A DNA stretch of 64,000 nt from JAABPW01 sp037132275 (lineage in GTDB: Bacteria; Verrucomicrobiota; Kiritimatiellia; CAIKKV01; CAITUY01), in NCBI GenBank assembly GCA_037132275.1, contig JBAXPK010000004.1, positions 1 to 64,000 on the forward strand, read 5' to 3'. Below, in pieces: positions 34,441 to 43,360 of this stretch. The notes beneath the pieces are model-generated. The model saw nothing but the letters and a program-made list of their open reading frames with translations. It was not told the DNA's origin and made no database searches. The position numbers were made by a program, and so were the translations under genes. Position 1 is the stretch's first letter, and every line of letters begins with the position of its first letter.

Positions 34441-36082
34441 TGCTCGAAACCAAGTCACCAATCGCCAGGGTGTTTCCCGAGAAAAACGCCCTGAGCGATT
34501 CGTCGCGGAAGCGTAAGGGTTCCATGCCGGCCTGTATGCTCATCAGGTACGCTTCGTCGGTGATGGACGTGGGAATACCCAGTTCGGCGATACGTCGCGC
34601 CATTCTACCTGTCTCTGCCAAAACTTTCGGATAGGATCGCCCCCCGATCTGAACGGGTAGCGGATCCCAGAACCGAGGTGGCAACTGGAGTTTGACTTTC
34701 CAGTTCATGCCCACATCGAGGTAGTTCTCCTTGTTGCGGAAGGTGATGCCGTAAGTTTCCGGATGCTCGAACCAATCGGTTCGGGGGATAATGACCGGTG
34801 CCTGGATCAGGATGGAATTTAAACGTGATGCGCGGAGGAGGGCGAGTGTTTCCTCAGCCGATTCGGCATTGTCGCCCGGTGCCGGATAGATCAGGCTGCC
34901 GACCGTAAACAACCCCGCCTGAGTGGAGCGCTGGAGGGCCTTTCGGATATCCTCAAGCTGGACGCATTTATTCATGGCATCGAGAATGCGCTGGCTACCG
35001 GACTCGATACCGAAAAATAAGGCCACGCAACCTGACTTGCGGATCAAGTCGAAATCCGCCGTTTCGCTGCCGCGAATATGCGCGAAAGAGGCATACCGGA
35101 GAGGAATGTGCTGTCTGATGGTTTCCGCGGCAAACTCATTCAGTAGGCTGTAGGGGGTGCAGGATCCAGCAAAACGAAACGCTCGGAACCCGTATTGGGC
35201 GTCGAGTCGCTGAACTTCATGGATCAGGCGGGAGATGCTTTTCAGACGCATGCCCCGGTGGCTTTTGACGGGATGAATGCAAAAGGCGCAGTGGTTACGG
35301 CAACCCCGGCTTTCATCAATGACGATGATTTTCACCTTCTCGTCGCCGGCCATCGCCGGATAGATCACAGGATCATATTCAGGCATAGGCAGGGCGTTCA
35401 AATCGGCGATTTCGCGTTCTTCTGTACGGAAGGGTATTCCATCGGCCAATGTGACGAGATTGGGAATGGTTTTGTAGGCCCGCACATCGCCGCCCTGAAG
35501 CGCCAGATGGCGAATCGTGTCTTCGCCTTCCCCAAACACGAGCGCGTCGAAACAGGGATAGCGCTGGATAATACGTTCCAAGAAAAGGTCAACATGAGGT
35601 CCCCCCCCGAAAAGTTTGACCTCCGGACAGTGCCGTCGGATGGCCATGGCGAGACGTCCGGCGCCTTCAAAACCGTCACCGTTCCACAGTTTGAAACCCA
35701 CCGCCTGGATTCGCTTTTCCCGGATACGGTTTACGAGCTCTTCGCTGATTTCGGCCACGGCTTTATCCTGGAGCCTGCGCCGCTCGCGCTCGCACCGCTG
35801 AAGTGCTGGGAGGGTTGCAAGACGTTTAAGACTTGTCCAGGGATCTTTCCCCGGATGACGCACCGTATCCCAGGCACGCGTCAGGCGATCCCGCAATTCC
35901 GGGGAGGTCATGCGGTTGACCATGGACACTGTGCAGTAGTCCAGAATCTCGACTTCTTTCTTCAACTCCAAAAGAGAGCCGGCAAGATTCGCCAGTCCGT
36001 TGTCGGGCATCAGGCTGCTGGGAGTGTAGGGATACCCCGCGTAGTTAACCAGAAGCCATCTGTCCAATGATTCGCTTGTCAT
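34403..36082 (-). CDS. Cobalamin-type radical SAM protein
   Basis: 559 residues from ATG 36082; a TTG at 36088 is possible. The N-terminal ~200 residues form a B12-binding-like Rossmann region (LVNYAGYPYTPSSLMPDNGLANLAG, VKLFGGGPHVD). The radical SAM core has the cluster motif CRNHCAFC (C-x3-C-x2-C) and FFGIESGSQRILDAMNK. The C-terminal ~150 residues resemble those of other uncharacterised B12-radical SAM proteins. Such enzymes methylate or rearrange lipids, antibiotics or cofactors. It is followed in gene order by nothing on this strand and preceded by an LpxC-like gene, 13 bases upstream. A lipid substrate would fit the neighbourhood. Confidence 0.88.
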   Translation of the reverse strand: MTSESLDRWLLVNYAGYPYTPSSLMPDNGLANLAGSLLELKKEVEILDYCTVSMVNRMTSPELRDRLTRAWDTVRHPGKDPWTSLKRLATLPALQRCERERRRLQDKAVAEISEELVNRIREKRIQAVGFKLWNGDGFEGAGRLAMAIRRHCPEVKLFGGGPHVDLFLERIIQRYPCFDALVFGEGEDTIRHLALQGGDVRAYKTIPNLVTLADGIPFRTEEREIADLNALPMPEYDPVIYPAMAGDEKVKIIVIDESRGCRNHCAFCIHPVKSHRGMRLKSISRLIHEVQRLDAQYGFRAFRFAGSCTPYSLLNEFAAETIRQHIPLRYASFAHIRGSETADFDLIRKSGCVALFFGIESGSQRILDAMNKCVQLEDIRKALQRSTQAGLFTVGSLIYPAPGDNAESAEETLALLRASRLNSILIQAPVIIPRTDWFEHPETYGITFRNKENYLDVGMNWKVKLQLPPRFWDPLPVQIGGRSYPKVLAETGRMARRIAELGIPTSITDEAYLMSIQAGMEPLRFRDESLRAFFSGNTLAIGDLVSSINSPNASGATPV

Positions 36083-36095
36083 ATCCAATCCCGGA

Positions 36096-37124
36096 TCAGA
36101 GTGCTGACGCCGTAAACGGCGTCAGCAAGTCGCGCTCATAGAGTTGGCGCACAAAGACAACGTCCAGGGTATGCCCGGCCTTGTAGGAACTGACTTCCCC
36201 GACAAATCGTCCAGAATCAATCAGTGCGATGGCTGCCACCAGGTCAAGTATGGACCGGTGCCAGACGGCCTCCAGGGCCTTTCCATTGTGGAACATAGTG
36301 GGCGTGTTGTAGTACTTTCTGCGCCCGGCCACCAGGATGTTCTGGTTGGTGTAGCCGAGATTGCGGACATCGGCAAATAACTTGCCGATCGTTTTGGTGA
36401 ATAGCATCTGGGTGAAGGAGCAGTTGGTGCGTGCGAGTGAGCCGTAGCGCCCCGTTTCGGGTGTCAGTCGGATGCGGAGGCGTTGCTTGCCGATGGCTGT
36501 TTTGAAGTTGACGGCGACATCGAGATCCAGTGACGGGATACGCCCGGTACAGGGCTTGAAGACCAGAAAACTTCCGTTGGGCGCCAGGATGGCCACGGGT
36601 TCCTTAACGGTCACGTAATGCACAGGGTGGTGTGTTCGCGTGATGCCCGCCTGCTCGATGGCTTCCACCAGATCCATGCTGCCGCGGTCGAAGAGGGGCG
36701 GGTCGCCGGAGTCCATCCGGATCATCAGATTGTCGACGTTCAGCGCCAGACGGAGGGCTACGATATGTTCCACCATGCGCATGTAATTGTGGGGCGAGCC
36801 GCTGCAAAGCACGATATTGCGCTGGGTAGTCCAGACGTTGTTGGCGGCAACCCGGATTGGCATGGCGTCGGGTAGGTCGGTTCGGTCGAACCACCAGCCT
36901 TCCGTCTGGCTGGGTTGGAGATGCAGGGTGCGCTGGGAGCGCCCGAAAAATGTGCCCGGGCCGGTGACGGAGACCGAGTTTGCAATTGTGGTCTGAAAGC
37001 GGTCCGCTTCAGCCAGCGCAGGAATCCATTCCTGATCCACGGGCTGGGTCTGAAAGGCCTCGAACTGACGGTCCATGACCGCCGTGTCTCCCTGTAATAA
37101 TGTTCCGTATAATGTCGCCGGCAT
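36096..37124 (-). CDS. LpxC-like deacetylase with altered metal site
   Basis: 342 residues. After a 43-residue N-terminal extension, the sequence follows LpxC (UDP-3-O-acyl-GlcNAc deacetylase): TTIANSVSVTGPGTFFG, WWFDRTDLPD, MVEHIVALRLALNVDNLMI (Glu119/His120, the base and first zinc ligand) and SSYKAGHTLD (His318). The second zinc motif HxxxD is HRSILD here (His289, Asp294), one residue longer, and the Asp of the following IGD segment is Ala. The enzyme may act on a different substrate or be inactive. The genome should have a canonical lpxC elsewhere. GGGGATAAGAG precedes the start; it lies in an operon with the radical SAM gene. Confidence 0.82.
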   Translation of the reverse strand: MPATLYGTLLQGDTAVMDRQFEAFQTQPVDQEWIPALAEADRFQTTIANSVSVTGPGTFFGRSQRTLHLQPSQTEGWWFDRTDLPDAMPIRVAANNVWTTQRNIVLCSGSPHNYMRMVEHIVALRLALNVDNLMIRMDSGDPPLFDRGSMDLVEAIEQAGITRTHHPVHYVTVKEPVAILAPNGSFLVFKPCTGRIPSLDLDVAVNFKTAIGKQRLRIRLTPETGRYGSLARTNCSFTQMLFTKTIGKLFADVRNLGYTNQNILVAGRRKYYNTPTMFHNGKALEAVWHRSILDLVAAIALIDSGRFVGEVSSYKAGHTLDVVFVRQLYERDLLTPFTASAL

Positions 37125-37202
37125 CGCTCTTATCCCCTTGATTTGAGACCATACAAGACAATCATTGCCGCAAAGTCAAGAAGCGGTAAAATAATCGACA
37201 CA

Positions 37203-38216
37203 ATGAAACGGCGTATCCACATTAAACTCCCCGTAGGACAGGGGGGCGGTTTGCTACTGGATTACCTCGCCGGCCGTTTTACCTACCATTCCAAAAGTGA
37301 ATGGCGGAAGCACATGGGGGACGCTCGGGTTCGGGTAAATGATACTGCGGTTTCTGATGATTACCGGCTTGTGGAGGGGGATGGGGTGGAGTTCATTGCC
37401 ACTGACGTTCCTGAGCCGCCGGTTTGTTTTGATGTCGGAATTGTCTATGAAGACGATGACGTGATGGTCATCAACAAGCCGCCCAATCTGCCCTGCCATC
37501 CGGCGGGACGCTACTTTAAACATACCCTCTGGGCTTGGTTGAAGACGTGCCATGGCCTTGAGACACCAGCCTTGGTGAACCGGTTGGATCGTGAAACATC
37601 CGGCCTGCTGCTCGTGGCGAAAAATTCAAAAGCCGAGGCGAAATGCAGGGCTCAGTTCTTGAAGCGTTCGGTGGTGAAGCGGTATGTGGCGCTGGTGGAG
37701 GGGGCTTTCCCCGATACCCTGCAGGCCAAAGGCTGGATGATGCCGGATCCGGGTTCCGGGGTTCATAAACGACGACGGTTTGAACGGGATGACTCAGGGC
37801 GTCGGCCATCGGTGTTTCCTCCTGAATCTGTGGCAGGGAAAGAATGGGCTGAAACTGATTTCCGGCGGCTTCGCATCATGAGGGGGATCAGCGCCGTGGA
37901 GGCGGTGCTGCATACCGGACGGCTTCACCAGATCCGGGCCACACTGCATTCGCTAGGCTATCCCGTGGTGGGCGACAAGATATACGGTCCCGACCCGATG
38001 ATCTTTGCTCGGTTTTGTACCGATGCGATCACCGATGAGGATTGGCGGCGCCTGCGACTGCCACGCCAGGCGCTCCATTCCATGGAATTGGAATTCAGTC
38101 ATCCCTCCACAGGATTGGCGCTACATTTTGAAGCGCCCCTGCCCGCGGATATGGCGGGTCTGGATGCCATTTTTATCGAACTCCCTGTTGCCATGCCTTT
38201 GTCAGGAATGATATAA
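37203..38216 (+). CDS. RluA-family pseudouridine synthase
   Basis: About 337 residues from ATG 37203; a TTG at 37143 is less likely. An S4-like N-terminus (WRKHMGDARVRVNDTAVSDDYRLVEGDGVEF) is followed by the RluA catalytic core: VNRLDRETSGLLLVAK (catalytic Asp; the usual His of HRLD is Asn), KRYVALVEG and TGRLHQIRATLHSLGYPVVGDKIYG. It isomerises uridines in rRNA or tRNA. The C-terminal half (about 180-330) is longer than in RluD because of an insert (PDPGSGVHKRRRFERDDSG). Which uridine it modifies cannot be told from sequence. Confidence 0.92.
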   Translation: MKRRIHIKLPVGQGGGLLLDYLAGRFTYHSKSEWRKHMGDARVRVNDTAVSDDYRLVEGDGVEFIATDVPEPPVCFDVGIVYEDDDVMVINKPPNLPCHPAGRYFKHTLWAWLKTCHGLETPALVNRLDRETSGLLLVAKNSKAEAKCRAQFLKRSVVKRYVALVEGAFPDTLQAKGWMMPDPGSGVHKRRRFERDDSGRRPSVFPPESVAGKEWAETDFRRLRIMRGISAVEAVLHTGRLHQIRATLHSLGYPVVGDKIYGPDPMIFARFCTDAITDEDWRRLRLPRQALHSMELEFSHPSTGLALHFEAPLPADMAGLDAIFIELPVAMPLSGMI

Positions 38217-38289
38217 GTTTATGAGTTTGATTGAAAAGACAGAAGGTGGATACGGGCTGGGTGCTGATGAACGCCGCAAAGGGGAATCC

Positions 38290-38628
38290 ATGACACGCTT
38301 TGGTTCGGTGATTGGTCTGAAGGAAGAAAAGATTGGGGACTACCTAGCCCTGCACAAGGCTGTTTGGCGTGATGTATTGAAAATGATTGCCGCCTGCAAC
38401 ATTCGGAATTACTCCATCTACCTCCGGAAGATGCCCGACGGAAAACATTATCTGTTTAGCTATTTTGAGTACACGGGCTCTGACTTTGCTGCGGATGGTG
38501 CCAAGATGGCGGCGGATCCCACCACTCAGGAATGGTGGTCATACTGTATCCCCTGTCAGGAGCCGTTGGCGGATCGTGACAAGGGGGAGTGGTGGGCCGG
38601 GATGAATGAAGTGTTCCACTGCGATTGA
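38290..38628 (+). CDS. L-rhamnose/L-fucose mutarotase (RhaM family)
   Basis: 112 residues from ATG 38290, preceded by AAAGGGGA; the frame is open further upstream but the family is ~104 residues long. RhaM-family features: RFGSVIGLKEEKIGDYLALHKAVWRDVL, NIRNYSIYLR, HYLFSYFEYTG and EWWSYCIPCQEPL. The family interconverts alpha and beta anomers of L-rhamnose, and members act on L-fucose in L-fucose pathways. Its position 74 bases before fucI supports a role with fucose. It may be co-transcribed with fucI. Confidence 0.9.
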   Translation: MTRFGSVIGLKEEKIGDYLALHKAVWRDVLKMIAACNIRNYSIYLRKMPDGKHYLFSYFEYTGSDFAADGAKMAADPTTQEWWSYCIPCQEPLADRDKGEWWAGMNEVFHCD

Positions 38629-38702
38629 GACAGCAGCGGCTTGTCTGAAGGTAATGAGAATTTGAAAAGCATCAAATAACGATTCACAAAGGAGAAACAC
38701 AA

Positions 38703-40475
38703 ATGACATCATATATCGGTAAGTTTCCAAAAATCGGCATTCGTCCCACCATTGATGGTCGGCGCAGAGGAGTACGGGAGTCCCTTGAGAATCAAGTGAT
38801 GACCATGGCTCTTACCGCAGCCAAGTTTTTGGGTTCAAACCTCAGGTATCCCGATGGCAAGCCCGTGGAATGTGTTATAGCGGACACCTGTATTGGCGGG
38901 GTGACCGAAGCGGCCGCCTGTGCCGATAAGTTTCGCCGGGAAAACGTTGGGGTTTCGCTGACTGTGACACCCTGCTGGTGCTATGGCAGTGAGACCATGG
39001 ACATGGATCCCACCATGCCAAAGGCGGTGTGGGGATTCAATGGCACCGAGCGTCCGGGCGCGGTCTATCTGGCAGCATGTTTGGCGGGTCATAATCAGAA
39101 GGGACTTCCGGCGTTCGGAATCTATGGTCGAGACGTACAAGACAAGGGCGATACCAAAATTCCTGCGGATGTGCAGGAAAAGTTGCTTCGTTTTGCCAAG
39201 GCCGGCCTCGCTGTTTCTATCATGCGCGGCAAATCGTATCTTTCCATGGGCGGCGTCTCGATGGGAATTGCCGGATCGATTGTCGATCAGCCTTTCTTTG
39301 AAAGTTACCTCGGTATGCGGGTCGAGAGTATCGATATGTCCGAATTCACGCGCCGCTTGGAGGAAAACATCATTGATCCGGAAGAGTTCAAGAAGGCGTA
39401 TGCCTGGACCCGTAAGAACTGCAAGGAAGGGAAGGATGTAAATCGCTCCCCCCGCAGTGCCGGAAGCAAAGAGCGTGACTGGCAGACTGTGGTCAAGATG
39501 GCCATGATTGCCCGCGATCTGATGGTGGGCAATCCCCGTTTGGACGAACTGGGCTTTGGCGAAGAGGCTCTTGGGCATAACGCGATTGCCGGCGGGTTTC
39601 AGGGGCAGCGCCAATGGACCGACCACTATCCGAACGGCGATTTCATGGAGGCCATTTTGACCTCCTCGTTTGACTGGAACGGCATCCGTGCCCCCATGGT
39701 ATTTGCCACGGAAAACGACAGTCTGAACGGCGTCGGCATGTTGTTCGGGTACCTGCTGACCAACACCGCCCAGATCTTTGCCGATGTCCGGACTTTCTGG
39801 AGTCCGGATGCGGTCAAGCGGGTGACGGGGCAGAAACTGACCGGTGCGGCGGCTCATGGCCTGATTCACCTCATCAATTCCGGTGCGGCTACGTTGGATG
39901 GAACCGGCGAGCAGACCCTCAAGGGCAAGCCGGTCATGAAGCCCTACTGGGATATCACCGAGGCCGAGATGAGTAAATGCCTGAAGGCGACAACGTGGCC
40001 GGCTGCTGTGACTGAATACTTCCGCGGCGGCGGATATTCATCCTGCTATCTTTCCCGTGGTGGCATGCCCATGACCATGATGCGTGTCAGTTTGGTCAAG
40101 GGGTTGGGACCGATTCTCCAGATTGCGGAAGGGTGGTCGGTGGACATTCCCGCCAAGGTTCACAAGACGTTGAACGAGCGTACAAACCAGACCTGGCCGA
40201 CGACCTGGTTTGCACCGCGACTGACGGGCAAAGGTGCTTTCACGGACGTCTATGGCGTCATGAACAACTGGAGTGCGAATCACGGGGCCATCAGTTACGG
40301 TCATGTTGGCGCCGACCTGATTTCCCTGGCCTCGATGCTGCGCATACCGGTGGCCATGCACAATGTCGCGGACGAAGGCGTCTTCCGACCGAGTACCTGG
40401 GGCCTGTTTGGCGAGCAGGACCCGCAAGGGGCTGATTACCGCGCCTGTCGGAATTTCGGCCCACTGTACGGATGA
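38703..40475 (+). CDS. fucI: L-fucose isomerase
   Basis: 590 residues, closely following E. coli FucI from PKIGIRPTIDGRRRGVRESLE to the last DYRACRNFGPLYG. Landmarks: TPCWCYGSETMDMDP, WGFNGTERPGAVYLAA, GGVSMGIAGSIVD, ATENDSLNG, EYFRGGGYSS and LTGKGAFTDVYGVM. It converts L-fucose to L-fuculose in the cytoplasm and often also D-arabinose to D-ribulose. AAAGGAG precedes the start. fucK and fucA are not present in the window, so the next steps must be encoded elsewhere or use the FGGY kinase at 41871. It converges on xylA with 18 bases between stops. Confidence 0.97.
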   Translation: MTSYIGKFPKIGIRPTIDGRRRGVRESLENQVMTMALTAAKFLGSNLRYPDGKPVECVIADTCIGGVTEAAACADKFRRENVGVSLTVTPCWCYGSETMDMDPTMPKAVWGFNGTERPGAVYLAACLAGHNQKGLPAFGIYGRDVQDKGDTKIPADVQEKLLRFAKAGLAVSIMRGKSYLSMGGVSMGIAGSIVDQPFFESYLGMRVESIDMSEFTRRLEENIIDPEEFKKAYAWTRKNCKEGKDVNRSPRSAGSKERDWQTVVKMAMIARDLMVGNPRLDELGFGEEALGHNAIAGGFQGQRQWTDHYPNGDFMEAILTSSFDWNGIRAPMVFATENDSLNGVGMLFGYLLTNTAQIFADVRTFWSPDAVKRVTGQKLTGAAAHGLIHLINSGAATLDGTGEQTLKGKPVMKPYWDITEAEMSKCLKATTWPAAVTEYFRGGGYSSCYLSRGGMPMTMMRVSLVKGLGPILQIAEGWSVDIPAKVHKTLNERTNQTWPTTWFAPRLTGKGAFTDVYGVMNNWSANHGAISYGHVGADLISLASMLRIPVAMHNVADEGVFRPSTWGLFGEQDPQGADYRACRNFGPLYG

Positions 40476-40493
40476 AAAGCGAGTCGTGACGCA

Positions 40494-41822
40494 CTAAATA
40501 TACTGGTTGATAATGGCTTCGTACTGTTCCTGCTTGCCACTTAGTTGAGCAGGTTCGCCATTCTGCTTGGTTAAGATATGCAGATCTTCCAGTTTCAGTT
40601 TCCCTTTTTCGAATTCGGCGCCTTTCCCGCTATCAAATGAAGCATAGCGTTCCTGGCGCATTTTCTTGAATGGTGATTTTGTCAGAATCTTATCTGCCAC
40701 CACCAGCGCACGGGCAAACGTGTCCATGCCGGCGATATGGGCAATGAAGATATCATCCAGATCGGTCGAATTCCGGCGCGTTTTGGCATCAAAATTTGTG
40801 CCCCCCCCCTGTAGTCCGCCCGCTTGAAGAATGACGATCATCGCTTCAACCGTTTCCTGGATATTGCAGGGGAATTGGTCGGTATCCCAACCGTTCTGAT
40901 AATCGCCACGGTTAGCGTCAATACTGCCGAGCATGCCAGCATCGGCCGCCACTTGCAACTCGTGCTGAAACGTGTGTTGTGCCAGCGTGGCGTGGTTGAC
41001 TTCCACGTTCAACTTGAAGTCATTCTGCAAGCCGTGCTCTTTGAGAAATCCGATGACCGTTTCGCAGTCGAAGTCGTACTGATGTTTGCTGGGTTCCATG
41101 GGCTTGGGTTCGATGAAAAAATTTCCCTTGAATCCGTTTTTGCGAGCGTAATCTTTTGCCATGTTTAGAAACTGCCCGAAGTGATTCTTTTCCCGCTTCA
41201 TATCGGTGTTCAGCAGACTCATATACCCTTCGCGGCCACCCCAGAATACATAGTTTTCGCCCCCTAGCGCGATAGTGGCATCTATCGCATTTTTGAGTTG
41301 GGCACCCGCATAAGCCACGGTGTTGAAGTCCGGGTTGGTGCCAGCACCATTCATATACCTAGCATGGCTGAATAGATTGGCTGTCCCCCATAACAACTTC
41401 ACGCCGGAAGCCGCCTGTTTTCCTTTCGCATAGTCAACCATCATCTCCAGGCGGCGGTTGGATTCGGCAAAACTTGCTCCCTCCTCAATAAGATCGAAGT
41501 CATGGAAGCAATAGAACGGAACACCGATTTTGGTGATGAACTCAAACGCTGCATCCATCTTGTTTTTGGCGCGTGACTCCACATCCGTACCGTTCAGCCA
41601 GGGGAAGTTTTTGGTCCCGCCGCCGAACGGATCCGCGCCTGTTCCGCAAAAGGTGTGCCAATAACAGACGGCGAACCGAAGATGTTCCGCCATCGTTTTC
41701 CCTGCCACAACCTGGTTTTTGTCATACCACTTGAAGGCCAGAGGATTGTCGCTATCGCTTCCTTCAAACGTAATGGTGCCGATGTTCTTAAAATATTCCT
41801 TATGTCCTGTCACAATGCTCAT
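40494..41822 (-). CDS. xylA: Xylose isomerase (class II)
   Basis: 442 residues, the class II length. Landmarks: FCGTGADPFGGGTKNFPW, PFYCFHDFDL (active-site His), LLWGTANLFSHARYMNGA, FFIEPKPMEPSKHQYD and VEVNHATLAQHTFQHEL (metal-binding Glu and His), and GSIDANRGD. It converts D-xylose to D-xylulose. AAGGAG precedes the ATG. It is the last gene of the nine-gene uronate/xylose operon, 48 bases after the FGGY kinase gene. Confidence 0.97.
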   Translation of the reverse strand: MSIVTGHKEYFKNIGTITFEGSDSDNPLAFKWYDKNQVVAGKTMAEHLRFAVCYWHTFCGTGADPFGGGTKNFPWLNGTDVESRAKNKMDAAFEFITKIGVPFYCFHDFDLIEEGASFAESNRRLEMMVDYAKGKQAASGVKLLWGTANLFSHARYMNGAGTNPDFNTVAYAGAQLKNAIDATIALGGENYVFWGGREGYMSLLNTDMKREKNHFGQFLNMAKDYARKNGFKGNFFIEPKPMEPSKHQYDFDCETVIGFLKEHGLQNDFKLNVEVNHATLAQHTFQHELQVAADAGMLGSIDANRGDYQNGWDTDQFPCNIQETVEAMIVILQAGGLQGGGTNFDAKTRRNSTDLDDIFIAHIAGMDTFARALVVADKILTKSPFKKMRQERYASFDSGKGAEFEKGKLKLEDLHILTKQNGEPAQLSGKQEQYEAIINQYI

Positions 41823-41870
41823 TTTCAGGGCTCCTTGTTGTTAGTCTTATTCATATCATTCCGGTGTCAT

Positions 41871-43343
41871 TTATAGAGCGGCTTTAAGATGCTTTTCCCA
41901 CCTGGCATAGGCCTCCGCATAGGCTCCGGGTCCCGGCTCGATGACCGCTCGCTTTTCAAGGGAATGAAAGGCCGTTTCGACCGAACTGTAAAGCCCGGCT
42001 CCGACCCCCGCGCCCCGTGCCGCCCCTTGAGCGCCATCCGTCTCGTACAACTCAATCGCCGCATCACTCACACCCGCAAGTGTTTCACAAAAAACGTGAC
42101 TCATGAACATGTTGGCATGACCGGCTCGGATCGTTTTAACGTTCATGCCGACCTCCTTCATTACCGTGATTCCGTACTGGAATGAAAACACGATCCCCTC
42201 CTGGATTGCACGGCAAATCTGCGCCCGATCATGCCGGTTGAAGTCAATCCCAATCAGGCGGGCGTCCAGTGTGCGATTGCCCAGCAACCGTTCCGCACCG
42301 TTCCCGAAAGGCAACACGGTTACGCCATCACTGCCGATCGGAACTGATCCGGCCAGTTGATTCATCTCATGATAGGACACATTACCCATCAGCCGTTTCA
42401 TCCAGGCGTTCAGGATGCCGGTTCCGTTAAGGCATAACAGGACTCCCAGACGTGGATGGAGTGGGGTGTGATTGACATGCAGGAATGTATTCACGCGGGA
42501 CTGGGGATCGTATTGCTTTCGGTCGCTCACTCCGTAAACCACTCCTGATGTCCCTGCTGTGGCCGCAATCTCTCCGGGATTCAGCACGTTTAGTGAAAAC
42601 GCATTGTTCGGTTGGTCGCCACCCCGATAGGAGACCGGAGTGCCTGCTTCCAGTCCAAACTCCTCGGCCGCTTCCCGGGTCAGTCGCCCCTGGATGCCAA
42701 AAGTGGGAACGATAGTAGCAAGTATCGAATGATTAAAGCCGAAGTAATCCATCAGGAACCCACAGGGCTCCTCCTTCTTGAAATCCCAGAATACACCTTC
42801 CGAGAGACCCGATGGGGTGGTGGTCACGTCGCCGGTCAGCTTCATCGCCAACCAGTCGCCGGGCAGCATGATCTTATCAATCCGGGAAAAGACCTCGGGC
42901 TCATTCCGCTTCACCCATGCCAGTTTGGCGGCGGTAAAATTGCCGGGTGAGTTAAGTAAATGTCCCAGGCATGTTTCCGCCCCGATTGTTTCAAAAGCCT
43001 CATGGCCACACTGGACGGCGCGGCTATCACACCAAATAATGGCGGGACGCACAAGCCGCCGATGCTTGTCCACACACACCAACCCATGCATCTGGTAGGC
43101 AATGCCCACCGCCCGGATCGAACCTGCCGTGGCGCCCGCCTGCGACATCGCCTCGCGAACCGCTTGCCGGGCGTGGGCATACCACATCGCCGGGTCCTGC
43201 TCTGCCCAACCCGGCCTAGGGCTGTCAATAGGCTGTTCCGATTTCGGGTGAAAAGCCGAGCCTTCACATCGCCCCGTCGCCGCGTTCAACACGGATGCCT
43301 TGACTGAGGAACTACCCAGATCGATGCCTAATAAGAAGTCCAT
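41871..43343 (-). CDS. xylB: FGGY-family kinase, probable xylulokinase
   Basis: About 490 residues from ATG 43343, chosen for the GAGGGAG site and because the family motif starts immediately (FLLGIDLGSSSVKASVL); the frame is open 45 codons upstream. The ATP fold continues with YQMHGLVCVDKHRR, IIWCDSRAV and the sugar-binding PVSYRGGDQPNNAFSLNV; C-terminal IRAGHANMFMS and ARGAGVGAG are present. Phosphorylates D-xylulose to D-xylulose 5-phosphate; the neighbour xylA supports this. Because fucI lacks a visible fucK, action on L-fuculose cannot be excluded. Confidence 0.88.
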   Translation of the reverse strand: MDFLLGIDLGSSSVKASVLNAATGRCEGSAFHPKSEQPIDSPRPGWAEQDPAMWYAHARQAVREAMSQAGATAGSIRAVGIAYQMHGLVCVDKHRRLVRPAIIWCDSRAVQCGHEAFETIGAETCLGHLLNSPGNFTAAKLAWVKRNEPEVFSRIDKIMLPGDWLAMKLTGDVTTTPSGLSEGVFWDFKKEEPCGFLMDYFGFNHSILATIVPTFGIQGRLTREAAEEFGLEAGTPVSYRGGDQPNNAFSLNVLNPGEIAATAGTSGVVYGVSDRKQYDPQSRVNTFLHVNHTPLHPRLGVLLCLNGTGILNAWMKRLMGNVSYHEMNQLAGSVPIGSDGVTVLPFGNGAERLLGNRTLDARLIGIDFNRHDRAQICRAIQEGIVFSFQYGITVMKEVGMNVKTIRAGHANMFMSHVFCETLAGVSDAAIELYETDGAQGAARGAGVGAGLYSSVETAFHSLEKRAVIEPGPGAYAEAYARWEKHLKAAL

Positions 43344-43360
43344 AATCGTTTCTCCCTCAT

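Noticed and set aside
38835..39869. 344-codon open frame opposite fucI
   Set aside because: fucI is unmistakable on the plus strand and the opposite frame has no recognisable features.
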